Shown here in pieces: positions 1 to 12,419 of a stretch of DNA of 64,000 nucleotides. The DNA lies in NCBI RefSeq assembly GCF_933775445.1, contig NC_065874.1, forward strand, positions 32,992,501 through 33,056,500, given 5' to 3'. Under the pieces are notes generated by a model. It was given only the letters and a program-made list of their open reading frames with translations. It had not been told where the DNA came from and did not search any database. The number at the start of each line of letters is the position of its first letter. Position 1 is the stretch's first letter. Both the position numbers and the translations under genes were made by a program. The stretch is from Argentina anserina. Lineage: Eukaryota > Streptophyta > Magnoliopsida > Rosales > Rosaceae.

Positions 1-784
1 GTCAATCGTATGCATGAATTAACTTACATTTATACATAGTGCATATGAATGTATACATGCAATAAGGACGCAGCCACTTGAACGGCTACTGCTACACGGC
101 CTATAGCCCAAGGTAGATTTGGGCAAAAAATCTGCCTAGTATGTATCTATCAGAGTACGTATCGGGTTTTGAGAAACTTTTACTTAAAATTGTTATCATA
201 ATTGTACTATGTCTGCAACTTAAGTGACTCCGTGTTCTTGAATCCTTGTTGAGTTGCAGATATACTGTATTATTTTGACTAATTATACTTTCAGTTTGAT
301 CAACAATGAGTAGGCTTCAAGGCTTAAAACGCGTACGGCTCGAACAAAGACACATCAATTTTTTCTTTCCTGGATTAATTTCGCCCAAAAAAGAAGAAGC
401 AACCTTAAACTTAATTAGTCCACCTCTATATATAACCTGTAAAATGTGCAACCTTTGGGCTTTGGCAGCTGCAAGTCTGCAACAATCTTTGAGGCTTTCT
501 TCGGCCACTCCAAAAATTCAATTGCATGGCTTGCCGATATGTTTTCATGCATGCATTTATGATAAACTGTCAAACTGATATGACGTTCCAATTCACATCC
601 GTTGATAATAAATAGTGACTCAACACCTTATAAAACCACCCCAATGTGAGATCTATATCTCAATCCTTTGATTCGATTCAATTATACATGATATAGTTTA
701 ACTGAACAACAACAGGTAGAATAGAAACGCAGATCCTCAAGTTTTGTTAATGAGACATATCACTAAAATTGATAGGAATTTTTG
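1..784. other. Intergenic, no gene seen
   Basis: AT-rich sequence. The open frames at 306-578 and 317-508 overlap on opposite strands, show no recognisable domain and read as chance. I see no RNA gene or repeat structure. Confidence 0.5.
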
Positions 785-1254
785 TTACATAATGGAGCAA
801 GTAGTTGGTTCCTCATGAACTACATATTGTGGATAGTGAGGATAACCGTAGCTTGATATGCAAGTAATTGGGATACACTCAACAGGCTTGTCCTCCTCTT
901 CGGCTTTCACTTCTTCAATACTTACTATATCGGCATGCCCAACCTTCTTCCTTATTGTCATGGTCAAGGTCATGGAGTCGATCCCGTTTCCTATCACTTC
1001 CACATGATCTTTCTCAGCTTCTATAGACACTTTGCTCACACCTGTTTTTTCAGTGATTTTCGATTCATCGTTACTTATCAGTGAGATTAATCGATAATAT
1101 AGCTACTCATTATATCTAATTAAAACCATGGATATGAATATAAAGCTTTCTTAAACTGCACTGTACCTTTGGCCACAGCGGCAATCTTTAAGCCCTTGGT
1201 TCTGCATTTCTCAGAGCACATTTGCCCCTTCATAACTATCTTCTGCTGCACCAT
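785..1254 (-). CDS. Heavy metal-associated isoprenylated plant protein (HIPP)
   Basis: Small metallochaperone-like protein of 114 residues in two exons: exon 1 at 1167-1254 and exon 2 at 785-1041. The frame joins exactly (88 nt then 257 nt) across a GT-AG intron. Exon 1 carries the HMA metal-binding motif MCSEKC at about residues 12-17, so both cysteines are kept. Exon 2 supplies the rest of the ferredoxin-like fold, then an acidic linker and a Tyr/Pro-rich tail. The protein ends in CSIM, a CaaX box for farnesylation, which defines the HIPP family and predicts membrane attachment. These proteins bind soft metals or act as susceptibility/stress partners; the exact ligand here is unknown. The ATG at 1254 is the first in frame and lies about 120 bp from a TATA box. 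Confidence 0.9.
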
Positions 1255-1370
1255 GGTTTTAGCTAGTGTAGATGATTTTGTTGGAGGGTAGGAAACAGAT
1301 TTGTAAACTCTATGAATGTATGATCACAGCTGAGACAAGTTATTGAGGAAGTAGCAGAAATCATTGGTTG

Positions 1371-1378
1371 TATTTATA
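1371..1378 (-). promoter_or_regulatory. TATA box of the HIPP gene
   Basis: TATAAATA read on the minus strand, about 120 bp upstream of the HIPP start codon. The position suits a 5' leader of roughly 90 nt. Confidence 0.6.
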
Positions 1379-2295
1379 CGAGCTCAGTCTCCTTAAAATA
1401 CAATGGTTAGTATAATACTCCGAGACCGTCTCGAAATATAGTTAACGAGTATAACTTCCGTGGAATTGAAGCCAAGAATTCCATAGAACTGGTCAAGCTG
1501 GCCACAGATGATCGATCAAATTCCTCCACTAAAACCAAAAATTAAATACGTTTTCATTAAAAAGCAACTGGAAAGACTTGCAGGTCGTCATTCTATATGA
1601 TTATCTGGGTATCAAGTCTCTAGACGTGTGAATGGCCAAGGCTTTGGTGTAGACGTGTACTGTAGAAAACTAAAGAAATATAAAAAGAAGACTCGTAGCT
1701 AGCATACAGCATTGAAGCTTCTGCCCAAATACGAGGTAGCAAGCAAGCAAGCATTGTACAAATGAGCATTATGTAAGGTGGAAATAACAAGGGCATCTAA
1801 TATTTAATATAGAAGTTGGATTAGTATATAAGGTTAGGGCCTTAGGTTATAAACTCCAATGTCCAAGGCTAATTGCTTGCACAACATTTACAAATTGCAA
1901 CACAAAGGTTCAACATGACCGCAGGAAACCATCTAAGAGCATGGATTTTCTAAGCCCAAAAACCATTTCTCCTATGAACACCTAAAATAAAGATTCCCAC
2001 ACATGCTCCGCATATTTGGTCCTAGACTTACTAATTGAGGCTTTCATTACTAATCAATGTGTCTGTATAACATTATAACTAGCTCACTTAACTCAGATGA
2101 CTTACCACCTCAGCACCAATCCAACCGAATGCGTGTTTGTTGATTCTAAAGAATTTACTCGAAAAATGATTCCTAGACGTGTCGGGAGAAAAAGCCCTGA
2201 CTCCCATATTACTCAGGCCCAAGTAGAAACCTAATATCTTTAGCCGAAACACCCCTTGCTTCTATAAACCCCAAATTCAATTTCACACTGCACCG
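1379..2295. other. Intergenic, no gene seen
   Basis: No supportable coding or RNA feature. It separates the HIPP promoter from the MITE that starts at 2296. Confidence 0.45.
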
Positions 2296-3096
2296 TAGGG
2301 CTGGACTTTTGGACAAAAAAAAAACCAAAATTGGCCATAACCAAACCGCACCGAAGCCAAGAAACTGGAATCGGAAAAAACCACCGCGTCGGTGCCAGAA
2401 ACTGAACTGAACTGAGCAGTTGGTGCCGGTTATCGGTTATATGCTTTTAAAAAACCGGTAGAAACCGATCCAAACCGAGAATCGGGAGGTAAGGTTATAG
2501 CTTATATTTGGTGAATATATATAATCAGGTACTTATCCAATGAATAGATTTGGTAATAAATATATACATGCAGAGATATGTGATTTTGTACAAGATAATA
2601 TGTGATTTTGAATTTTGTATGTGTACAATCATGCATGTAGAGATCTAATGTAATATTTAAGGATTTTATCAACTAGCCCTCATGTTAAGACAAGTCTAGA
2701 CGTCTAGTGATGAAATTCATAAGATTTAATGTTTTATTTTGGTTAACTTGTTGTGTTTCAGTAAAGTACAATGCTTTTATTTAGTTAATATTTGAGTTCT
2801 TAATTATTTATTTAGTTAATGTAATTTAATTGAAGTATTTAACTTATAATTTACTTTTTTAATTTTAATTTTTTTAATTTTCATTAGTTAAATACGAAAA
2901 GCCAATAAGGATATTAAGTTTTTAACTGAAGTGAAATTAAAATCAAACCGAATTAAAATTTAATCGACACCGCGATTTCTATATTTATTTTTTAATTTCG
3001 GTTAAAAAAAAAACATGAAACCGAAAGTTGTCGGTGTCGGTTTTCAGTAATGTTCATCAACCGAACGGTCCGAACCGTTAGCACCAACTAGTAGCA
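2296..3096. mobile_element. Probable non-autonomous hAT-type MITE
   Basis: About 800 bp without coding potential, rich in ACCG/CGGT motifs near both ends. It is bounded by near-identical 8-bp flanks, CTGCACCG at 2288-2295 and TTGCACCG at 3097-3104, as expected for a hAT target duplication with one mismatch. The left end begins TAGGGCTGG. The right end, read in reverse, carries a weaker related TAG...TGG pattern. The terminal match is imperfect, so the class is tentative. Confidence 0.45.
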
Positions 3097-3260
3097 TTGC
3101 ACCGAAACCTCCTCCATTTCATTTCCGATCTCATTCGTAGACCTAAACCTGTTCCTTGTTCTGAGTTTGGGTTGTGATCGCATCGGAGCTATTCAGCTGA
3201 GCCAACCTGTTTTCCGGTGAGTTTTGTTTTGATTTTGAGGAGATTCATTTCGTTGTGAAG

Positions 3261-4969
3261 ATGTTTCGAGCGACAACTGCTTCTTGTTACTCCCATTGCA
3301 TCACCAAAGGAAGCGGTATGCCTTTCCCTCTCCTTCTTTTCGCTGTGAACAATTATCCGGCTTTGAGCAATCCGAATTTAGAGGAACCCATCGGAATCAT
3401 AGACCCAATTTGAGGACGCATGAAATGCTTCACTCGCGTCCTCTCCCTTCTGTTATCCGTTTCAATCAAATCTTGACTCAGCTTGTCAAACTCAAACAAT
3501 ACCCGGCAGTCATTCCTCTCTTTAATCAAATGGGCCTGCGTCAAATTGTTCTTGATGGATTTACTCTGAACATTCTCATCAATTGCTTTTGCCACTTGAA
3601 CCAAATGGGGTTTGGTTTATCTGTCTTGGGAAAGTTCTTCAAATTGGGTCTTCAACCAGACGTCGTGACCTTTACCACTCTCATCCACGGCTTTGTTCTC
3701 CAAAATCAAGTTCCCGAGGCTGCCCGAATTTTCACCAAAATGATGGAGGGAGGCTACTGTAAGCCCGATGTCAAGGGCTTCTGCAAGACGGGGAACAACG
3801 TTGCTGCGATTGAGTTACTTGGGAAGGTGGGAGAAACTGGATGCGTGCCTGATGTAGTTACCTACAACACCATCATCGATGGTCTCGCTAAGGATACACT
3901 CATTGATGAAGCTTTAGGGTTTAGGGTCAGCGGAGGTATTGCTCCAGATGTTGTTACTTACACATGTTTGATTTAAGGACTTTGTAATATAGGCAGCTGG
4001 CAGCAAGCTGCGAGGTTATTGAATGAGATGCTGGGTAAAGGTATATTTCCCAATGTACATACCTTCAGTGTCTTGGTTGATACCTATTGTAAAGATGGCA
4101 TGGTGGTGGAAGCTGAAAGATTGGTACAAATGATGATTCAAAGAGGTATTGAACCTAACACGATCACATAGAGTTCGCTTATGGACGGTTACTATTTGCG
4201 AGGCGAAATGAATGAGGCCAAGAAAGTCTTTGATCTAATAGTTTGGAAGGGCTGTATGGTTAATGTTCATAGTTGTAGCATATTGATAAACGGATATTGC
4301 AAGAGTAAAAAGGTCGATCAGGCTTACAAGATTTTCAAAGAAATGCCATGTTGGGGGCTTGTTCCAGACACCATCACTTATACTACTCTTATTGATGGTT
4401 TCTACAAAGCAGGGAGGATAGAAGAGGCAGAAAAGTTGTTATCTGAGATGCAACGTGGTGGCCAACTTCCACATGCTCGAACTTATGCCATTATACTTGA
4501 TGGCATGTGTAACAACCAACAACTTTCAGCAGCACTGGAATTGCTTAGAGAGTTGGAAGGCAAGAAGTTGGAACTAAATATTGTTATTTACAATATTATC
4601 ATTGAAGGTTTGTCCAAAGATGGGAAAATAGAATCTGCAGTAAATATCTTCTCTAGTTTGTCATCCAAAGGAGTCCAGCCTGATATGAGGACATTCAACA
4701 TAATGATTCAGGGTTTTTGTAAAGGAGGCTTATTATGTGAAGCAGAAGATTATTTTCGAAGAATGCAAGATGAAAGCTTTTCTCCTGATGGCTGTAGTTA
4801 TAATGTACTTATCCGGGGTTTAATCAATAATGATGAGGCATCAAGGGCTGTGGGATATATTCGAGAAATGCGTATGAACGGTTACTCTGCAGATGCATCA
4901 ACTTTCGAATTGATCTTGTCCAAGGATAGAGAAGATTCTACTTTGTTGACATTGATAAAGAATTCATAG
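3261..4969 (+). pseudogene. Broken Rf-like P-class pentatricopeptide repeat gene
   Basis: Tandem ~35-residue PPR motifs (for example PDVVTYNTIIDGL, PDTITYTTLIDGF) identify a P-class PPR protein of the Restorer-of-fertility-like type. Such proteins normally bind organelle RNA. The gene is dead by several independent lesions. The ATG at 3261 opens a frame that stops near 3408, and the PPR body runs in another frame (+1 frameshift around 3400). In-frame stops sit at 3974-3976 (TAA, where the motif expects Gln) and 4169-4171 (TAG, where Tyr is expected). In-frame material is missing near 3770 (PPR helix lost between CKPDV and KGFCK) and near 3920. The last 262 codons (4181-4969) are open and hold about seven repeats, so a truncated product cannot be excluded. 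No intron was seen. Confidence 0.88.
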
Positions 4970-7900
4970 TAAAGTTCATCAGATTATTTGTAAAAGAACT
5001 TTCCCAACAGTACAACAAGAATTCTTGAACCTGCTGCTCCTTTATTTTATTTTTTTCTGACCAAAGAAGAATTGTGGTGTTACTTGTAAGCTCATGATTT
5101 AATGAATGCAGTGCTATTTCCTGGTTTCTATCTAATTCTATCTTTAATTTTGTTATCGATCTCTTCTTGTATATAAAGAGGAACGTTCAAAGTTTCATCA
5201 CCAGAGAGGATTTATGAGTGTTACTTGTTTGTGCATGTATATAATTATGATAATCTGAATATTAAGTTGCTGGGAACTGGTATATCTGAAGAACTATTTT
5301 TATTCAACTGGTACACAAACAAATGCTGACACTGTAAGTATTCCTGTTTTCTAGTTCATTTGTCTTTAATATGCCCGAAAGGCTGGGCAATTGTGATTCA
5401 ATTCTAGTTTATTATTGATGTTTCAGGGCCTATGATTTACAGTTTAGTTTGTAACAAATATTTGGAAACTCTATATTTAATCTAACCCCTAGGTTCTAAC
5501 TTCAGCACTTTGGTATATGCCAATTTTATTTACGTATGATCTTTTTTTTTTCTTTTTTTTGAAGTTCAGCTCTGTCTGATAGTTACATTCTAAAGATAGG
5601 ACTTTTTTTAGCTTATTGTTAATAAATTGGTGTGATTCTTCTCTGAACGTAGGTGGCAATCCCAATGGGTGTAGATTTTTTAGCTTGTAAGTTGAATATC
5701 CAGAAACTTATATTAACTGGTGATTCTTCTCTGAAAGTAGGCGATTCCCAATGGCATGGGTTTAGAATATAGTTTGTAATTTGAGTATCCAAAAAAACTG
5801 ATAATACTTTATTAAAAAAAAACTCATAGTACTGAAATTAGGCTCCCATCAATTACAGTTGTCGCTTAATATTTTCCTCCTTCGATTCTACTGTGTGTTA
5901 GTCAAGTTTTGTAATGCGTCAATGATAAATTGATAATATATCTTCGTTTGGAAAGAGATGTAAGAGTGTGTGACCCATACATCTGTCATAGACCAGGAGT
6001 TTTGATGAGTATTTATTTATGGAGATTTCTGTATATAGTTATACAGTCACCTAGCTAAATTCTTGTTTTCTGGTGTTGTTGGTGGGAATATGGATCCTTT
6101 CAATGGTCTGCTACCAATGCTTTGACTAGGTAAACTTATGCTTCTGGTGTCAATGTTCAGAAGCATAATCGCTTTGTATCAGGGACAACCTTTGTAACTT
6201 CACGGTATGCCCATGGATTAACAAGTTCCTATTTGCTTCATGCTTCATGGTATTGGTATGTTTCATGCTGTAACTTTCTAAATGCAGTTTCCACCCCTGA
6301 CTGCTGCATTCTGCTCATTGTTTATACTCATGTCTCATGAGGGTTTCCGTCGGGTGCTCTCAGACTGGATTTGGTTGGTGAGTGGCTTTAAGAGATCTTG
6401 TTTTAAGGGCCCATGGGTGATGAGGTTGGTGAGTGGCTTTAAGAGATCTTGTCAAGTAATATCAATGATCATCCGGAAATTGTATGCATCAGACTTAGGT
6501 TAGTGTTTTGGACAATTACATTCATGTTACTGTATTTCGAGAGTGCAGGAAAGCTTTTTCTGTTTTTGACGTTTTGTTTTATGAAGTTGGAGAGATGCAT
6601 GGTGGTCATCTCCCCCTTTCTAAATTTTTTGGCCTGTTGAAATTGATACCGGCTGGCCTTTGTTTGCCATGTTTGAACTCATTTACATAAATAAGTGATT
6701 TTTCCTCTCAATGGAAATCTTATGCTGGGTTCGGAGTTGGGCATTGGAGTCTTTATGGCGTGGATATGTTCTGTGTTATGTTACATAGTCACAGGAAGTT
6801 GTTATAGCTCCCTAGCTATTAAGCATTAGATAACATAATTACTTTCCATGGACCATGGAAGCTAGTTGTAGATGTTTTGAAAAGCTAAACCACAAGGAAA
6901 AATGTAAGTTCATACTGTCTCTGAATATTGGATTGCTCTCTTGTCTCTCATTAATGCCATCCAGTTTTTTTTTCTATGAATAATAGATCTAACAATAGTG
7001 GCAGTCATACTGGAACTCTGATTGTTCTCTTTATGTTTTCACAGGGCAGGCGATCAAATGTCAGTCATCGGGATTCATCTGAGCTCCCAAGTCTTTGGAT
7101 GATATGATAAGTGATGTTGATGGTGTGAACCAAAGAGAGCTCTAGACTTTTTAGAGTCCAGCTTAATTCTGTGGCAGGAAACTGCGGTGAAAATGCCATG
7201 TTGCAGAAGCATTCCTCATGAAGTAAATCATTGGCCTTATACAAGTTGTATCAAGGGAATCATTTTCACATGACACTTTTGTAGTGTACTCAATAGCCTC
7301 AGCATTCCAACTAGCTCTTGTTTCAGCTTGATAATTAACCATCTCATGATAGCTTCAGCATTTGGTAAGTTAGAGATATTGCGCTGGTGTTAGCTTGCTC
7401 TTGTGATGCAGTAGACTCGAGCTCTCCTTGGTCTTATGAAATTGTTCTCCAATTTGAGATATTCAAACCCCACAAGGCTTTCGCTTGGGTTCGGCTATGG
7501 AACACGATTTAGGTTTAAGAACTAGTGTGTTGTAAAGGAGCAACCCTGCTGGTGATCCTTAGGGTCACTTAACCAGACCCGCATAATCAGATGTAGTACT
7601 AACTACTAACCTGTATATTTTGATGCCACAGTAGTTGTGAATTCTAATACCTCACCTTTCTTCATACATTTCTCAAGTATGAGAGATTGAGAGTTATGCA
7701 TCCCGCTCAAACCACATAATAGACCCTTTAAGAAGGAAATGACAAATAAACCTGCAATCAGTTTGAGGTATGGGTTACTTCAAAAATCAAAACACATGCC
7801 TTTGATTACTCTAGAAACTTTTGTTCAATATTTTCTGCACAATCTTTACAGTAAGGTCTCCCACTTTCCGCCAGATAATTCCTTAGGGGCTAAACATTAA

Positions 7901-8352
7901 AAACACACAAGTTCTCACAAGGTAAAGCAGCTACATGGTGAAGTTGATGCAGCATAAGCTCCAAAGCCATTGATTTCATAGATTACTATATCATCCACCA
8001 TTCGCTACTTTGATTAAGTTTAACAAATCACGCCAATCAAAAGTAGCAAGAAGCCATTAAGGAACTTAAGCGCTTTGCAGAATATATGGGACCTCTCAAA
8101 CATTGTAGCAATTTCAAAAGCAAAACCATTCAAACACAAAACATCTAAGATAACACAACCTTTAGCTCAATCCCCACCTCCTTTTGCAAATTTCAATGAC
8201 AAACAAATTGGCTCCACTATCCCTCAATCAAAAGCTTATTTCCCTTTAACTTGCTTTAACCAATCTCCTAGTTTATTTAAACAAACAACCATCTTCCTCT
8301 ATCCCCTTCATTATCTGTTTCAGCTGTTCTTCTTCTTGCTATTTTGGCAGAT
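4970..8352. other. Long intergenic stretch with local duplications
   Basis: No gene recognised. Two short direct duplications are visible. An ~85-bp unit at about 5635-5710 is repeated at 5715-5790. A ~27-bp unit (TTGGTGAGTGGCTTTAAGAG...) occurs near 6374 and again near 6426. The open frames at 6282-6690 overlap one another and show no domain. Part of this could be spliced 3' UTR of the PPR relic. Confidence 0.4.
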
Positions 8353-9123
8353 ATGCTGCCCCTTGCCCCTCCACCTGCATCTCCAATACCACCTTCACCA
8401 CTACTACAAGCCCAAAAGCAAAACAAACCACTCTCTCTGAATCAAATCATCATATCAAAATATGCTCGAAATCAAGATGCTCTGGTTCCTGCAGCAGCTA
8501 GTCATGAGTCCAGAAAATCAGAAAAACAACCGATGCTCTGGCCACCTCAGAGTCAACGAACAAATCCCCTTGTATGGTGTTGTGCTATAGTATGTCTCAT
8601 ATTCAGCCTTATTCTAATCTTCTTTGGAATTGCAACTTTGATCATCTTCCTTGTTGTAAGACCTAGAATTCCATTGTTTGATATCCCTAATGCAAAGCTC
8701 AGCACCATCTACTTCGACTCACCAGAGTATTTCAATGGTAACTTTGCTTTCCTGGCAAATTTTTCCAACCCAAATCGGAAAATAGATACAAGATTTGAGT
8801 ATCTGCAGATGGAACTATACTTTTCTGATAGGCTCATAGCCACTCAGTCTCTTGACCATTTCACTCTAAGACCTCAAGAAGGAAGGTTGGAAGCAGTTGA
8901 GTTGGTGTCTAGTTTGGTCTACTTGCCACAGAATCATGCTCTGGCGCTTCGAACCCAGGTGCAGAACAACAGGGTCGACTATAATATAAGAGGAACATTC
9001 AAAGTGAGAGCCAGTCTGGGAATGATCCACTTTTCTTATTGGTTGCATAGCAGATGCCAGCTACAGATGACAGGTCCACCGACTGGTGCTTTAGTTGGCC
9101 AAAGTTGCCGAACCAAAAGATAA
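8353..9123 (+). CDS. LEA_2 / NDR1-HIN1-like (NHL) membrane protein
   Basis: Single-exon protein of 256 residues. I start it at the ATG at 8353; the frame stays open upstream only through a TTG codon at 8344. Residues 1-70 are a Pro-rich, low-complexity cytosolic segment. Residues about 73-102 form one hydrophobic membrane helix (WCCAIVCLIFSLILIFFGIA...). The remainder is a LEA_2 beta-sandwich domain with the conserved FANFSNPN-like strand and a C-terminal Cys pair. NHL proteins are type II plasma-membrane proteins, and several (NDR1, NHL3) act in defence and cell wall-membrane adhesion; a specific role here is not shown. A 5'-truncated copy lies at 23842-24130. TTTATTTAAA near 8273 may serve as the TATA box. 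Confidence 0.87.
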   Translation: MLPLAPPPASPIPPSPLLQAQKQNKPLSLNQIIISKYARNQDALVPAAASHESRKSEKQPMLWPPQSQRTNPLVWCCAIVCLIFSLILIFFGIATLIIFLVVRPRIPLFDIPNAKLSTIYFDSPEYFNGNFAFLANFSNPNRKIDTRFEYLQMELYFSDRLIATQSLDHFTLRPQEGRLEAVELVSSLVYLPQNHALALRTQVQNNRVDYNIRGTFKVRASLGMIHFSYWLHSRCQLQMTGPPTGALVGQSCRTKR

Positions 9124-10512
9124 AGATTGGTGAGGAGCAATACTTGTATCATCTTTTCTTTTTCCTTCTGTCTACATTGAAATCTAAATGGAATTCTTGG
9201 TGTATAACAGAGAATGTATAGTTTCTATCGTAGAACAAATTAGTTTTATATTCTGACAATATTGTTTATGTTGAAAAACACAGGAGAAAAATCAACGTAT
9301 CATTGCACTAGTACATAATAAATCGCAAGGAAATTAAAGGGAGTCCTCAAACCAGAATCTATTTGAGGAAGGAAGAACCAGAGTACCATCAATATTATAT
9401 GGAGAATCAACTAGGATCCTGTGCTGATCTCCACATAAATTCTGCATTCTTAATATTTCCAGAATATTCAACTAGGATGCACTTGTTTGATACATAACGA
9501 ATTCATTTAAAAATTACATATTGATTCAAAACTTCAGAGAAAACTACAGCTATAGAATCATCCAAAATATTAGCTCCCCAGGAATCCGACTGCAGCATTT
9601 TACATAGAGGGTACATTCTTAGACAGTCCTACTCTGAAGTGTCCCCCTAATCAGTAAGCACCTAACATACCATCAGTGTTTAGATTCATCAACAATTTAA
9701 ATGTCCATAATTATAGAAAGAGCTATCTTTAATTTAAACAGAAAGGTCATAGTCACATGTTCTTGTAATGGACAGCTGTTTCAACACAATACACTATTTT
9801 ATTTTTCTTTTTCTTTTTTATACTTCTGTCTTCCTACGCCCAACCATTGTTACAAACATACTGGAAATATCCCAGTATGAAAAGTTGATACCACACTGTA
9901 TATCTCCCACTATCATAATGCTCACCCATCCATCTTGCCTAACTGCAAGCCTAGAATTCACAGAGGAAGATCCCTAAATATTCACTGACTGAAACAGCCA
10001 GCACAAGACAACTAGTCCACCTCTATACTTTGCATAAGAAAAGATCAAAAGAATAAACACTACTTATATAGTAAAAGAATTTGCAGCACAGGGAAATACC
10101 ATAAGAAAATCTAAACTGCCTCATAGGAAAGTCCCTCTGGTTTAATATGACAGTGAGCTACGCCTAGTTGACAAAGAGAGCATCTCAGCCAGAAACTTGG
10201 CAATTACCATTTGAGTGGTATATCATATTCAAATTATAAAGTAAAATCCAGTGTCTTATGCTAAATTAATGAATGTAATGAAGAATCTTGATAACAAACA
10301 AAGTATACAAGTAGACAGCACAAGGATCGACCAAGATGTGATCTATTATAAAGTTTTAAGACAAAGTAATGAAAGTATGTTCTAAACTTTTAGACCACTA
10401 TGTGTACATTACGTCTAAAAATTCTGAGCAGTAACCAAATTAAACGATCACTGTAATGTAAGAGCTCATTCAAAAATACAAATCAAACCTCTAATCCGGA
10501 GCCACAGCAGCT
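9124..10512. other. Spacer between LEA2 and SUFE1
   Basis: Non-coding spacer, duplicated at 24131-25519. A 69-codon open frame at 9768-9977 also exists at 24775-24984. All five residue differences between the copies are amino-acid changing, so there is no sign of constraint. Confidence 0.5.
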
Positions 10513-11670
10513 TCACTTCGCATTCACTTCAGCTGGCGTCTTCGCCTCAATTGACAATGCATGTAGTCCACTGTCCAACTCCTCTTGCAACAAGGCGTAA
10601 ATGAGCCTATGCCTCTTGATCAAGCTCTTCCCTTCAAACTCCTTCGACACAACTCTCACATTGAAATGTGTCTCACCATCACCACTCCCTCTAACTCCGG
10701 CGTGCCCGGCGTGCTGGTAAGATATATCCTCCACTTCCAATTCCACAGGACTAAGCTCCCTCTCCAATGCCTCCTTAATTCTCTTCCCTCTACCTCCTAA
10801 ACCACCCGAATTCAACTCCTCCTCATTCGAAACACTCTCTACCACCTCCAATTCCTCCCCATTTCCTTCTAAGCTTGCTTCATTATTCCCATCACCAATT
10901 TTCAAACCCGAATTCGAATTCTTTTCAGTACTGCCACTCAATTGCTCAGCATTTTCAATAGAGCTCAATCCACCATTGATTTTCGAACCCGAAGTCGAAA
11001 ACTCTACACTACTCAACTCAGAATTCAACCCCAAATCAACAGTATCCGACTCACTAATCAACTGCTTAGCCTTTTTCTGCATCAACTTCAGCATATTCAA
11101 GAACCCATTATTCCTACCAGGTGACAAGCTCTGCTGAAGCCCAAGATGGAGCACGAAGTCGGGTCGGACCCTCAAAACCTCCTCCACGGGTTGACCCGAA
11201 AGCCCCTTGACGAGCAGAGCCGCGAGACCCTTGGCGATTTGGGCGTCGGAATCGGCCTCGAAAACGACGTTGTTGTCGGAGTCGAGGTAGGCCCGGACCC
11301 AAACCTGCGAGACACAACCTTCGACCTTGTTGTCTTTTGTCTTGTACTTGTCTTCGAGGGGTTTAAGGTTCTTGCCGTAGAACAGGAGCTCCTCGTACTT
11401 GGCTTTGGCGACAGGTACGGACTGGAAGAGGTTGACTATTTCTAGAAGCTTCGGGGGGAGTTCTTCGATTGGCTGGAGAGGAGTGGAGGGTGATGAGGTG
11501 GAGGAGGAGGATATGGTGGGGATTCTTTGGAAAGTGAAGGGTCTAGTGAAGGAAGTAAAGTTTGGGTTTTTGGGGAAGGCGGAGAGGGTTTTGGGGGCGA
11601 AGGAAGAGTTGGTGGGGAGTTTGGTAGTGAATAGTCGAAGGGAGGATGAGATGGAAGAAGACGACGACAT
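10513..11670 (-). CDS. SUFE1: SufE-like protein 1 with C-terminal BolA domain, plastid/mitochondrial
   Basis: Intronless gene of 385 residues. SUFE1 takes sulfane sulfur from the cysteine desulfurase (NFS2 in plastids) and activates it for Fe-S cluster assembly. Residues 1-65 are rich in Ser/Thr and basic residues, typical of an organelle transit peptide. The SufE domain spans about 68-205 and keeps the active-site motif GCVSQVW with the sulfur-accepting Cys at residue 119. An acidic linker (about 205-300) leads to a BolA domain (about 300-378) with the HAGH motif used for glutaredoxin pairing. The SufE-BolA fusion is characteristic of plant SUFE1. The gene is complete; its duplicate at 25520-26671 is frameshifted. 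Confidence 0.94.
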   Translation of the reverse strand: MSSSSSISSSLRLFTTKLPTNSSFAPKTLSAFPKNPNFTSFTRPFTFQRIPTISSSSTSSPSTPLQPIEELPPKLLEIVNLFQSVPVAKAKYEELLFYGKNLKPLEDKYKTKDNKVEGCVSQVWVRAYLDSDNNVVFEADSDAQIAKGLAALLVKGLSGQPVEEVLRVRPDFVLHLGLQQSLSPGRNNGFLNMLKLMQKKAKQLISESDTVDLGLNSELSSVEFSTSGSKINGGLSSIENAEQLSGSTEKNSNSGLKIGDGNNEASLEGNGEELEVVESVSNEEELNSGGLGGRGKRIKEALERELSPVELEVEDISYQHAGHAGVRGSGDGETHFNVRVVSKEFEGKSLIKRHRLIYALLQEELDSGLHALSIEAKTPAEVNAK

Positions 11671-12419
11671 GGTTCGGTTTAGTTGTGAGTGGTGGAAGCA
11701 GAGAGTTGCAGAGAAACAGAGACGATTGATCGGGTAGGGGGGACACCATCATTGGGCCGGGCTGGAAGTATAAACCCCCCAAGTTCTAAACGCACCGTTT
11801 TAGGCCACCATATTTAACAACTTTGTTTTTGTTTCTTTCCCTTTTAACAAAAATAAGAGAGTTTTTCATGAAGAATCAGACACAATGTGGATTACTATGT
11901 CACACAGTACATTGAAGAATCTCTGATAAAAAAACTATGCATTGTAAGTTACAAATGAGTCAAAGAAATAATACAATCTCAGCCGATGTATAGCTTTAAC
12001 TAATTTTGGCAAAAGGTTTTGGGACGGTTTAGGACATGTACAAACCAGAAGAGGTTAACTATATGCAGCAAAAGAACTATTTGCAGCAACCTCTAAAATT
12101 TTAGGTAAGATAGAAGGAAAAAAAATATATATATATACATGTGTTTTGGAGATTTTAATTTTTGTTTCCACAGTAGATATTATAGCGAATCCAATCTTGG
12201 AAATGCATGCTCATAGTAGAAGGACAGGAGCCAAGCATGAGCCAAGTCATTGGTGTCTCCATAGACATGAGAAAATGGTAAAATCAAGAAGTTCAAGAAG
12301 AACTGTACGGATGCTCAGGACCTGGTATTGAACTGGTTATATACTTATATTTGTATCTGCATGAAAGCTTCTTTAGCTGAGCTTTCCAAAAGTTAGGTAC
12401 ATGCATTGTGATTTATGAA
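11671..12419. other. SUFE1 upstream region
   Basis: Presumed SUFE1 promoter and spacer, with no clear TATA box. It has a run of six C at about 11775-11780, which is expanded to sixteen in copy B. A short AT dinucleotide tract lies near 12125. The 61-codon open frame at 12146-12331 begins with TTG, not ATG, and is not called as a gene. Confidence 0.4.

Noticed and set aside
9768..9977. 69-codon ATG-led frame conserved as 24775-24984
   Set aside because: All five differences between the two copies change the amino acid, so there is no sign of coding constraint; conservation reflects recent duplication.
11114..11737. Several open frames on both strands opposite and within SUFE1, repeated in the copy at 26115-26738
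   Set aside because: They are shadows of the GC-rich SUFE1 coding region in other frames, with Arg/Gly- or Glu-rich composition and no domain.
12146..12331. 61-codon frame, also at 27165-27362, where the indels (3 and 9 bp) happen to keep frame
   Set aside because: It starts with TTG, has no domain and only two indels; in-frame status can be chance. Transcript evidence would be needed.
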